NCBI GenBank assembly: GCA_020347545.1
Contig: CP070731.1
Span: 264,813 to 271,671, forward strand
Direction of reading: 5' to 3'
Source of the DNA: Flavobacteriaceae bacterium
Lineage (GTDB): Bacteria > Bacteroidota > Bacteroidia > Flavobacteriales > Flavobacteriaceae
Length of the DNA stretch: 6,859 nucleotides
The translations under genes were made by a program, and so were the position numbers. Every line of letters starts with the position of its first letter. Position 1 is the stretch's first letter. The notes beneath the pieces are model-generated. The model was not told the DNA's origin. It saw only the letters and a program-made list of their open reading frames with translations, and made no database searches. Below are positions 1 through 5,114 of the stretch, in pieces.

Positions 1-2
1 TA

Positions 3-179
3 CCGGAAAAAGATCAAATTGTACTTAGGGAGCTCCTGCAAGAATACGACAGGCTTATATTGGAAATCGAAGAAGAAGGGTTGAATCCGGATAATGCCAA
101 ATTCCGTTATGATGTTTATGATGCCATGAGCAAACTGCTAGGGGATGCCTGGAGTAAGATGCCAGAGGTGAGTAATTAA
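3..179 (+). CDS. C-terminal part of an unidentified protein (58 residues visible)
   Basis: An open frame runs in from the left edge of the window and ends at TAA 177-179. The visible residues begin PEKDQIVLRELLQEYDRL and end SKMPEVSN. They are rich in Glu, Leu and Asp and look helical, with no membrane segment or catalytic motif. I do not recognise the family, and the N-terminus lies outside the window. Codon use looks normal and the frame stays open to the edge, so I take it as a genuine gene end rather than chance. It converges on the DUF6090 operon, and its stop codon overlaps the opposite-strand stop through TTAA at 176-179. No terminator hairpin separates the two genes. Confidence 0.6.
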   Translation, partial: PEKDQIVLRELLQEYDRLILEIEEEGLNPDNAKFRYDVYDAMSKLLGDAWSKMPEVSN

Positions 180-1234
180 CGGACCTTTTTCATCGTTAAA
201 ATGAATCTCGGACCAAGGCTAAAGCGAATACCTTCAACCTCCCCTTGATTATCAAGTTCTAAATGATAAAAACCACCGTTACCTGATCTAAATCGATGCT
301 CCGTTATAGGAATGATGCTCATTTTTGTGTGAGGACCAGAAGATCTATAACCCGTATAGATCAGCTGACCTTTTTCAAGGCTTATTACTATAGAATCATC
401 GTGAATGTAGTTTTTATCGGAACACCATTTTGAATCATATTTACCGAGATAATGTTTATTCTTTTCGACATCAATATCAAGATTTATTGAGTTAGCTCGT
501 TCGATTTCCTTGTCATTTAAATATTTGTGCAGCTTTCTATAGGTTGAAACTGAGATACGATCGTAGTTATTTATCCATTGATTGTATCTGCTTTGTTTTT
601 TATAAACTACAGAAACTGAATTCAAGTGTTCTGGATTACGTAGAAAATAATTGGTAATGACCTCATCCTTTAATTCTCCAAACTGCCAATCCCTAAACCA
701 TTCATACTTCTCTAGTATTCTTTCCTTTTTAAGGGCGGATTCTTTCACATCTTCCTCAAAATCCTTAACAACATTTGCATAAAAATTATGAACAGAGGTT
801 AAACCAATTAGTATGGAGTCCTGCTCTGGTGTTAAGTCCTTCACTTGAGGCATTTTACTGAATGATTTGTCCTGAAGTTTAACTATAAAAGGATCACAGC
901 CTATATTGGTCAACGCACGTCTAGCATATCCTTTATAGTCGTCAAATTGGAGGGTGTCAATCAGTACTTTTAGAAAAAGAGAATCGTAATATGAATGGAA
1001 GTAAATACCAGTTCTTACACTGGTAATGTTAAAAATAAGTTCTTTCTCAACTTCAACCAATGCCTGATCAAATCTTTCAAGATCTTTTCGTCGTTCGTTC
1101 CAGTTATTAATATACAGTGCAATCAAGATCCCAATAACAACAAGAACAATTTCCCCAATGGCATATCTTGAGTACTTGAAGAACTGATTATCTGCAGCGA
1201 GTCGCCAGCGTATTTTACGGAAGAAGGGGAGCAT
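176..1234 (-). CDS. DUF6090 family membrane protein with C-terminal DUF3471-like domain
   Basis: This is a predicted inner-membrane protein of unknown function, 352 residues. Residues 1-24 are basic (MLPFFRKIRW...). One membrane helix spans about 25-43 (YAIGEIVLVVIGILIAL) and is followed by INNWNE, the signature of the flavobacterial DUF6090 family. The rest should be extracytoplasmic: a charged helical region at about 45-250, then a beta-rich tail at 259-352. The tail starts YLGKYDSKW and contains LEKGQLIYTG, a proline-rich turn (IIPITEHRFR) and LDNQGEVEGIRF. That layout resembles the DUF3471/lipocalin-like domain found at the ends of Bacteroidota peptidases; this is recognition by pattern, not by search. 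The gene follows the second DUF6090 gene by 10 bp, so the two are probably one operon. The ATG at 1232-1234 is fixed by the conserved N-terminus shared with its neighbour. Function is unknown. Confidence 0.88.
   Translation of the reverse strand: MLPFFRKIRWRLAADNQFFKYSRYAIGEIVLVVIGILIALYINNWNERRKDLERFDQALVEVEKELIFNITSVRTGIYFHSYYDSLFLKVLIDTLQFDDYKGYARRALTNIGCDPFIVKLQDKSFSKMPQVKDLTPEQDSILIGLTSVHNFYANVVKDFEEDVKESALKKERILEKYEWFRDWQFGELKDEVITNYFLRNPEHLNSVSVVYKKQSRYNQWINNYDRISVSTYRKLHKYLNDKEIERANSINLDIDVEKNKHYLGKYDSKWCSDKNYIHDDSIVISLEKGQLIYTGYRSSGPHTKMSIIPITEHRFRSGNGGFYHLELDNQGEVEGIRFSLGPRFILTMKKVR
1128..1193 (-). repeat. Near-identical 5' module of DUF6090 genes, copy 1
   Basis: Within the membrane-helix coding region, 1128-1168 is identical base for base (41 bp) to 1873-1913 in the neighbouring gene, and 1173-1193 (21 bp) is identical to 1918-1938. 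Between and around these runs there are only scattered differences, whereas the rest of the two genes has diverged beyond recognition. The match includes synonymous positions. Confidence 0.9.
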
Positions 1235-1244
1235 TTGTTTTTAA

Positions 1245-1979
1245 TTATATTTTAGCATTTAATTTTTGGATTTCTATTTCAATGTCATCAATCAGTTTTT
1301 TGGTTTCATCCACTATTTCATTGTAAAAGTTTAGGGTTATTTTTATCGTGTAGGCGTTTTGTTGGACGAGAATTTTGAAATCATCATCGGATTTAAGGGC
1401 CTCATAATTTCTTGGTTGAGCCGAATTCAACAGTTCAAAAGTTTTGAACTTTTTCATCATATCCAATAGTAAAGGCTGATTATTATTATATTGTCGATCT
1501 TTAAGAAAATCTCTTAACCATCTATAACGCTGATCATAAACTTTTGAAATTTGAATTCTTAAAGAATCATTTCCAATGATTTTAGTTCCTTCGGATAACC
1601 ATAAATTATAGCCACTGGTAATAGGATCGAAATTAGCCGCCATAGGTAACCATGAAAAATGTGTCGTTAATGAATCATGGTAGGCAATGTTGTTATTTAA
1701 ATGGTCTAAGATGATTTTAGATGAGAAAATAACTTGATTTAAAAATCCAAGGTTTTCATTATGATCATGAAAATCCATGATGAGATTCTGTCGTATTTCA
1801 GTTAGAATTTCAATCTCAAGGATGTTTTTCTTCTTTTGCTCATTCCAATTGTTAATCTGTAAAGCAATCAAAATCCCAATAACAACAAGAACAATTTCCC
1901 CAATGGCATATCTGCTATACTTGAAGAACTGATTATCTTGTGCTAGTCTCCAGCGAATTTTACGGAAGAAAGGAAGCAT
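1245..1979 (-). CDS. DUF6090 family membrane protein
   Basis: This 244-residue predicted membrane protein is the first gene of a two-gene operon; the second DUF6090 gene starts 10 bp after its stop. The first 47 residues match the neighbour's except for positions 14 (Gln for Ala) and 41 (Gln for Tyr). They comprise a basic N-terminus, one membrane helix at about 25-43 and the INNWNE motif. The remaining ~195 residues are extracytoplasmic by topology, rich in Asn, Asp, Lys and Leu, and probably helical (a coiled-coil-like end at about 215-240). They do not visibly resemble the neighbour's body. Family function is unknown. The short length without an added beta domain looks like the usual DUF6090 size. 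The start is the ATG at 1977-1979, supported by the conserved N-terminus. Confidence 0.9.
   Translation of the reverse strand: MLPFFRKIRWRLAQDNQFFKYSRYAIGEIVLVVIGILIALQINNWNEQKKKNILEIEILTEIRQNLIMDFHDHNENLGFLNQVIFSSKIILDHLNNNIAYHDSLTTHFSWLPMAANFDPITSGYNLWLSEGTKIIGNDSLRIQISKVYDQRYRWLRDFLKDRQYNNNQPLLLDMMKKFKTFELLNSAQPRNYEALKSDDDFKILVQQNAYTIKITLNFYNEIVDETKKLIDDIEIEIQKLNAKI
1873..1938 (-). repeat. Near-identical 5' module of DUF6090 genes, copy 2
   Basis: This is the partner of the segment at 1128-1193, with the same spacing and phase: 41 identical bases at 1873-1913 and 21 at 1918-1938. Being in direct orientation 745 bp apart, the copies could serve for gene conversion or for deletion between the two genes. 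Confidence 0.9.
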
Positions 1980-1996
1980 CTGCTTAGTTTTATAAT

Positions 1997-2004
1997 TAAA
2001 TATA
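1997..2004 (-). promoter_or_regulatory. Possible -7 element for the DUF6090 operon
   Basis: On the minus strand this reads TATATTTA, seven of eight positions of the Bacteroidota -7 consensus TAnnTTTG, 17 bp before the ATG at 1979. No clear TTG element is visible at the expected upstream distance, and the region is AT-rich, so this is only a candidate. Confidence 0.3.
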
Positions 2005-2109
2005 GTATCAGCTAATCAGATGTAATAATGGTTAAGGACGAATAGCATCAAATGACCTCCGAAAGTCATGGATTATTTATCGAGATGTTTAAATGGGCAT
2101 CAGGTCCGG

Positions 2110-2164
2110 AGCAAGGGCACGGAAAATAGCAAGATGGGGTATTGGAAAAGGGACCTGAATAATT
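2110..2164. repeat. Diverged repeat beyond the LRR lipoprotein terminator (copy 1)
   Basis: ACGGAAAATA at 2119-2128, TGGGGTATTG at 2135-2144 and AAAAGG at 2146-2151 recur in the same order and spacing at 3637-3669, a constant offset of 1518 bp. Matching continues more weakly to 2164. Read on the plus strand, both copies suggest a C-terminal peptide of the form GxGK...GVLxK before a stop, but this copy has an in-frame TAG at 2127. It looks like the decayed end of a duplicated gene. The rest of the 1980-2227 gap shows nothing further that I recognise apart from the terminator and possible promoter. Confidence 0.55.
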
Positions 2165-2176
2165 GATCCTCATCAA

Positions 2177-2209
2177 GAAAACCCGATAGCATCTCGCTAC
2201 CGGGTTTTC
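2177..2209 (-). terminator. Rho-independent terminator of the LRR lipoprotein gene
   Basis: The arms 2177-2190 and 2196-2209 form a 14-bp stem with a 5-base loop. In minus-strand RNA the only imperfect pair is a G-U wobble, while plus-strand RNA has an A-C mismatch at the same place. The hairpin is followed on the minus strand by a T-rich tail. It starts 18 bp after the stop of the gene at 2228-3346, so it serves that gene. Confidence 0.88.
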
Positions 2210-2227
2210 ATTTTCTTGAGGGGAAGT

Positions 2228-3346
2228 TTAGTTGTCGCAGTCCAAAGAGAAGGTAACTCCTTCGTCTACAACCATGCAGGTGTCATAGGGTGAAGGTGGT
2301 AGATAAGGCGGAGGCGTACAATCATTTAGGGCGTTGGTCCATTGATCCTCATAGGCCTGGATACATTTTAAGTTGTTATTATCAGCCCATAAATTTATCC
2401 ATTCTGTCAAGTGCGAAATATCGAGCCTTGTGAGCTCATTGTTAGATAAAATTAAAACATAAAGATTCTTGTTATTGGTCAAGTCTATGTCTTCAAGTGA
2501 ATTGTTTGAGCAGTTCAAGCTTTCGAGGCGGATATTTTTAGTAAGATCTAATGTGCTCAATTCATTGTTTGAGCAGTTCAAGCTTTCGAGGCGGATATTT
2601 TTAGTAAGATCTAATGTGCTCAATTCATTATTCGAGCAATTCAATTCTTTCAGATTGGTAAAGGCCTCGATGCCTGTAAGGTCTTTGATGCCTAAACCGC
2701 TTAGGTCCAATTCATCGACGTCAGCCACGTAAAGATCAAACACATAGTCGTCCATCAGTCTGTCCAGTCCGAGGTCTACAAGTGCCTTTTCAAAGTTGTC
2801 GTCTGGAACATAGGTCTGTTTAGTTGGCTCGAAATAAACGGTAATGGTCATGGACTTGGTCATTGTAATTTCCATAGGATTCTCCACGCCCTCAACATCA
2901 CCATCCCAAAATACGAATTGCCATCCGGGAAAAGGAGTAGCAATTAGCTTCAAATGTGTTCCGGATGGGAAAGTCGTTGTTTTGGATTGAAGGACTTCCT
3001 GCTTCACAGTACCCCCTCCATTGATAATGATGTCCAGGGTGTATTGTACTTTTTCAAAAACAGCAGTAATATTTTTATCTTCAAGCATGATAATTTTCAA
3101 AGGGTTTGCATTACCACTGGCATCGCCGGTCCAGTTTTTAAAAATATACTCATCTATAGGGGTTGCCTTGAGTTCAATTTCGCTTCCTTCATTATACATG
3201 CCGGGTAAAGGGGTTACGGTTCCTGTTTCTTCGGGGATGCACGATGTTTTAAGCTGATACTGGATTGGGTCATCATCTGCGCAAAAAGTCAAAAGGGCTA
3301 AAAACATCACAGATACTGTAAGTTTAAGATTAATAGGATTCTTCAT
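2228..3346 (-). CDS. Surface lipoprotein with two InlB-like repeats and leucine-rich repeats
   Basis: This 372-residue predicted lipoprotein probably acts in adhesion or protein binding outside the cell. The N-terminus is a signal peptide (MKNPINLKLTVSVMFLALLT) ending at Cys22. Phe at -1 is unusual for a lipobox, but the following ADDD fits the acidic start of surface-exposed Bacteroidota lipoproteins. Two divergent InlB B-repeat-like domains (Flg_new_2 type) lie at about 28-99 and 100-173, each with the A-T-P...W-x-G-D pattern and a terminal V-F-E or Y-F-E. A linker (YVPDDNFEKALVDLG) typical of flavobacterial LRR proteins leads into 21-residue leucine-rich repeats at about 206-325 with LNCSNN cores. 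A cysteine-containing cap (Cys328, 343, 357, 370) closes the protein. No T9SS sorting domain is seen. Two adjacent repeats are identical at DNA level. The gene has its own terminator and a long upstream region with several palindromes. Binding partner unknown. Confidence 0.9.
   Translation of the reverse strand: MKNPINLKLTVSVMFLALLTFCADDDPIQYQLKTSCIPEETGTVTPLPGMYNEGSEIELKATPIDEYIFKNWTGDASGNANPLKIIMLEDKNITAVFEKVQYTLDIIINGGGTVKQEVLQSKTTTFPSGTHLKLIATPFPGWQFVFWDGDVEGVENPMEITMTKSMTITVYFEPTKQTYVPDDNFEKALVDLGLDRLMDDYVFDLYVADVDELDLSGLGIKDLTGIEAFTNLKELNCSNNELSTLDLTKNIRLESLNCSNNELSTLDLTKNIRLESLNCSNNSLEDIDLTNNKNLYVLILSNNELTRLDISHLTEWINLWADNNNLKCIQAYEDQWTNALNDCTPPPYLPPSPYDTCMVVDEGVTFSLDCDN
2501..2626 (-). 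repeat. Perfect 63-bp tandem duplication inside the LRR region
   Basis: 2501-2563 and 2564-2626 are identical, and the identity runs on three more bases into the next unit. Each copy encodes the same 21 residues, starting ELSTLDLTKN (residues 241-261 and 262-282), which is exactly one leucine-rich repeat. Neighbouring repeats differ at both DNA and protein level, so this duplication is recent and in frame. Copy number could vary between strains. Confidence 0.97.
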
Positions 3347-3384
3347 ATCGTTCGATTTTTGAGTTATATTAATTTTAAAAATCT

Positions 3385-3398
3385 ATGCCATTTGGCAT
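3385..3398. promoter_or_regulatory. Small inverted repeat near the LRR lipoprotein start
   Basis: ATGCCA and TGGCAT form perfect 6-bp arms around TT, 38 bp before the ATG of the LRR lipoprotein gene. A weak -7-like TAGATTTT (minus strand, 3378-3385) touches its downstream edge. The repeat would therefore sit in the promoter spacer, a usual place for a repressor operator. No -33 element is convincing. Confidence 0.35.
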
Positions 3399-3456
3399 TT
3401 ATCACGCAGTATCTTATTATAAGGGATAAAATTAGTAGGGAATTATAAATTCAACA

Positions 3457-3470
3457 ATGATACTAATCAA
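3457..3470. promoter_or_regulatory. Near-consensus FNR-type box
   Basis: ATGAT-ACTA-ATCAA matches nine of ten fixed positions of the FNR half-site pair TTGAT-N4-ATCAA. Its centre is 22 bp, about two helical turns, from the perfect box at 3479-3492, so both would face the same side of the DNA. It lies 110-125 bp upstream of the LRR lipoprotein start. Confidence 0.4.
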
Positions 3471-3478
3471 TTTACAAC

Positions 3479-3492
3479 TTGATTTTAATCAA
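3479..3492. promoter_or_regulatory. Perfect FNR-type box
   Basis: TTGAT-TTTA-ATCAA matches the TTGAT-N4-ATCAA consensus of FNR-family regulators at all ten fixed positions. It lies between the LRR lipoprotein start (3346) and the large palindrome at 3515-3538. AT-rich DNA makes such sites easier to meet by chance, and the local Crp/Fnr protein lacks the Glu/Ser pair that reads this motif in FNR. Confidence 0.5.
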
Positions 3493-3514
3493 TTAAATAT
3501 CTGATTTACAGATA

Positions 3515-3538
3515 TATATACCCTCCCAAGGGTATATA
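3515..3538. promoter_or_regulatory. Large palindrome, probable operator (site 1)
   Basis: TATATACCCT and AGGGTATATA form perfect 10-bp arms around CCCA. Apart from the spacer, the inner 22 bp have the same sequence as the palindrome at 4996-5017 in the protease/regulator intergenic region. Repetition of a palindrome this long in two non-coding regions of one cluster points to a regulator binding site. It lies 169 bp upstream of the LRR lipoprotein start and beyond the protease terminator, so the LRR gene is the likely target. Confidence 0.75.
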
Positions 3539-3625
3539 AAACCTCAAGAACAAACAACTAATGACTATAAGTTTTCGGGAAGAAAATTGATGCTGTTGCC
3601 GAAGCCGGACATACATCCTTAGGTT

Positions 3626-3682
3626 AGCAAATGGAAACGGAAAATATGTGGCTGGGGTATTGAAAAAGGAAACCCGAATGAA
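3626..3682. repeat. Diverged repeat beyond the metalloprotease terminator (copy 2)
   Basis: This is the partner of 2110-2164: ACGGAAAATA at 3637-3646, TGGGGTATTG at 3653-3662 and AAAAGG at 3664-3669 align without gaps at an offset of 1518 bp. On the plus strand the segment is open from 3591 to TAA 3684-3686 and ends GNGKYVAGVLKKETRMN, while an upstream TGA at 3588 leaves no full gene. It is probably the remnant of a small gene end. Both copies sit directly beyond lipoprotein-gene terminators. Confidence 0.5.
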
Positions 3683-3695
3683 TTAACACTCGGGT
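3672..3695 (-). terminator. Rho-independent terminator of the metalloprotease gene
   Basis: In minus-strand RNA the arms at 3687-3695 and 3672-3680 form a 9-bp stem with one G-U wobble and a 6-base loop, followed by TTCCTTTTTC. It begins 8 bp after the stop codon of the protease gene (3704). The wobble again favours the minus strand. Confidence 0.85.
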
Positions 3696-3703
3696 CAAAT
3701 TAG

Positions 3704-4786
3704 TTATTCTGTTGGTCGCTGAGAATAGTTGGGCCAATTTCCCCAGAGGCTGCAGTGTCCCGCATTGTCTGTTTTCCCGATCTCTCTTTGGATTTCTGAA
3801 TAGGCCGCGTTCATCACCGCTCTTGGTGCAAAGTGCATACCTCCTTTATTGATAAAGCCCTTTCCGAAATGAGCCTGGCTCAGCCCGTGTCCGGATTCGT
3901 GAAGGGCAACGGTCTGTACATCATACATGTCTTGCATATTTGCAGTTCCGTCAGTGCTCCAACCCAAGTCCTCATTGAAATAAATCTCTCTTATTATGAC
4001 GTCGTAGAATCCATCGTTGTTTGCGTCAAAGCTTGTCCATTCACCGTCGGCGTTTTGAAATCCCCAAAACCATGTGAATGTCACTCCTACAATGAATTCG
4101 GATCCGCCAGGGACGAGATTGTCAAAACCATCTATCCACCCTGCGAAGAGTATATCCATGGAGCCAAAATGATCGAATGATGGTGGGTATCCAAAAAGAC
4201 CAGCTGTTGCCCCAGTAGGCCTCCCGTCATAGGGAATTTCAGACATTTGAAGTTCAGAACAGCTCACCCCATCCCAGGTGTTCATGGCGTTGCGTATGGC
4301 CTGATTTGTTTCATTAACACCCAAGCCTGGTGGGGGCCTGTTTGCATCCACGTAATAGATGATACTTTCATCACCGACTGTTGTCCCTGGAGGAAGAATT
4401 GGTTCTAATTCAGGTGCAAGAACTGGGCTGAAATGGAAGTTTTGACCGTAGGGCCCTTCACTATATAGGTCACGATAGCCTTGTTTGTTACCCCTGTCTT
4501 TTTCACCAAATATAATGGTATTACCCATTTGCCCGCTTTTTCCAGTGGTATAATATTCGGCCATTCCAAGGACGACTCTGAGTTCAACATTGGATTTCAA
4601 TTGGTCATCCCCGGTCATGGGAATGGCAAAGGATCGTTCTTCAATGGGAATGTTCATGTAAATAGGTTCCTTTTCTTCGACTTCAGTAAAGGAGCTTTCC
4701 TCTAAATAGATCTCGTCGTTTCCTGTCTGACATGCGATACAGAAGAAAATTAAAAAAATGGTTGAAATTAGAATTTTTGCCTTCAT
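3704..4786 (-). CDS. Metzincin (matrixin-like) zinc metalloprotease lipoprotein
   Basis: This 360-residue predicted secreted, lipid-anchored endopeptidase carries a signal peptide (MKAKILISTIFLIFF) ending in the lipobox CIAC with lipid Cys19. The frame extends 16 codons upstream to an ATG at 4834, but those residues come before the signal peptide, so I choose the ATG at 4784-4786. Residues 20-140 are acidic and could be a propeptide. The catalytic part starts near YYVDAN (144-149) and NAMNTWDGV, as in matrixins. DANNDGFYD at 254-262 matches a DxNxDGxxD calcium loop. The zinc site is HESGHGLSQAH: His296, Glu297, His300 and His306. The usual metzincin Gly at the eighth position is Ser. The downstream VMN (Met325) fits the Met-turn. 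The gene has its own terminator and is divergent from the Crp/Fnr gene, with the site-2 palindrome between them. The substrate is unknown. Confidence 0.88.
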   Translation of the reverse strand: MKAKILISTIFLIFFCIACQTGNDEIYLEESSFTEVEEKEPIYMNIPIEERSFAIPMTGDDQLKSNVELRVVLGMAEYYTTGKSGQMGNTIIFGEKDRGNKQGYRDLYSEGPYGQNFHFSPVLAPELEPILPPGTTVGDESIIYYVDANRPPPGLGVNETNQAIRNAMNTWDGVSCSELQMSEIPYDGRPTGATAGLFGYPPSFDHFGSMDILFAGWIDGFDNLVPGGSEFIVGVTFTWFWGFQNADGEWTSFDANNDGFYDVIIREIYFNEDLGWSTDGTANMQDMYDVQTVALHESGHGLSQAHFGKGFINKGGMHFAPRAVMNAAYSEIQREIGKTDNAGHCSLWGNWPNYSQRPTE

Positions 4787-5114
4787 GATAAAACGTTTAT
4801 TTGAAAATTTGATTAATATCGGTAGAGGAATCAATTTCCAACTTAAATTTCATAAAAACATTGCTATTCAACATAACAAGACGTGTTTTTAAACATATTT
4901 TATTTCCTTAATACAGCTTAGTGTATTTATTTAGAGTGAACTGTTTTTTTGGGTTTTTTACTCCGCTCAAATAGCCTTAATTGTCTCGAAATTGCATATA
5001 CCCTGATGAGGGTATATTTATCGATTTCTATATCGTACAAAGCAGAATTAAATAATTATTGTATAACTTTAATGGATATATTTTCAATAATTATTAGACA
5101 GAATAAAACATTAA
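4787..5114. other. Divergent regulatory region between metalloprotease and Crp/Fnr genes
   Basis: This 328-bp AT-rich gap must hold the promoters of both flanking genes. The one strong feature is the palindrome at 4996-5017. Other candidates are weak: TATGTTTA on the minus strand (4890-4897) and TAACTTTA on the plus strand (5064-5071) resemble -7 elements but lack a good -33 partner. TTGAT-TAAT-ATCGG at 4809-4822 is a poor FNR-like match. No gene or RNA is seen. Confidence 0.6.
4996..5017. promoter_or_regulatory. Large palindrome, probable operator (site 2)
   Basis: ATATACCCT and AGGGTATAT form perfect 9-bp arms around GATG. Both arms and the spacer length equal those of site 1 at 3516-3537, and only the spacer bases differ. 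It lies 97 bp before the Crp/Fnr start codon and 209 bp before the protease start, so it could serve either or both. Confidence 0.75.

Noticed and set aside
2501..2626. Tandem repeat considered as a CRISPR array or plain satellite
   Set aside because: Units abut without spacers, stay in frame and encode one leucine-rich repeat each.
2469..2732. Plus-strand open frame with internal repeats opposite the LRR region
   Set aside because: It is antisense to the well-supported LRR lipoprotein, and its repeats are simply the reverse reading of the 63-bp duplication.
3515..3538. Palindrome read as a CsoR/RcnR-type operator because of its ACCC/GGGT tracts
   Set aside because: The resemblance is superficial and no CsoR-like or metal-transport gene lies in the window; kept only as an alternative.
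3833..4180. Plus-strand open frame opposite the metalloprotease
   Set aside because: It lies wholly antisense to a gene with signal peptide, zinc motif and terminator; the translated product resembles no family.
4787..4834. Longer start for the metalloprotease at 4834
   Set aside because: It would put 16 residues ahead of a normal lipoprotein signal peptide; the internal ATG at 4786 gives a standard n-region MKAK.
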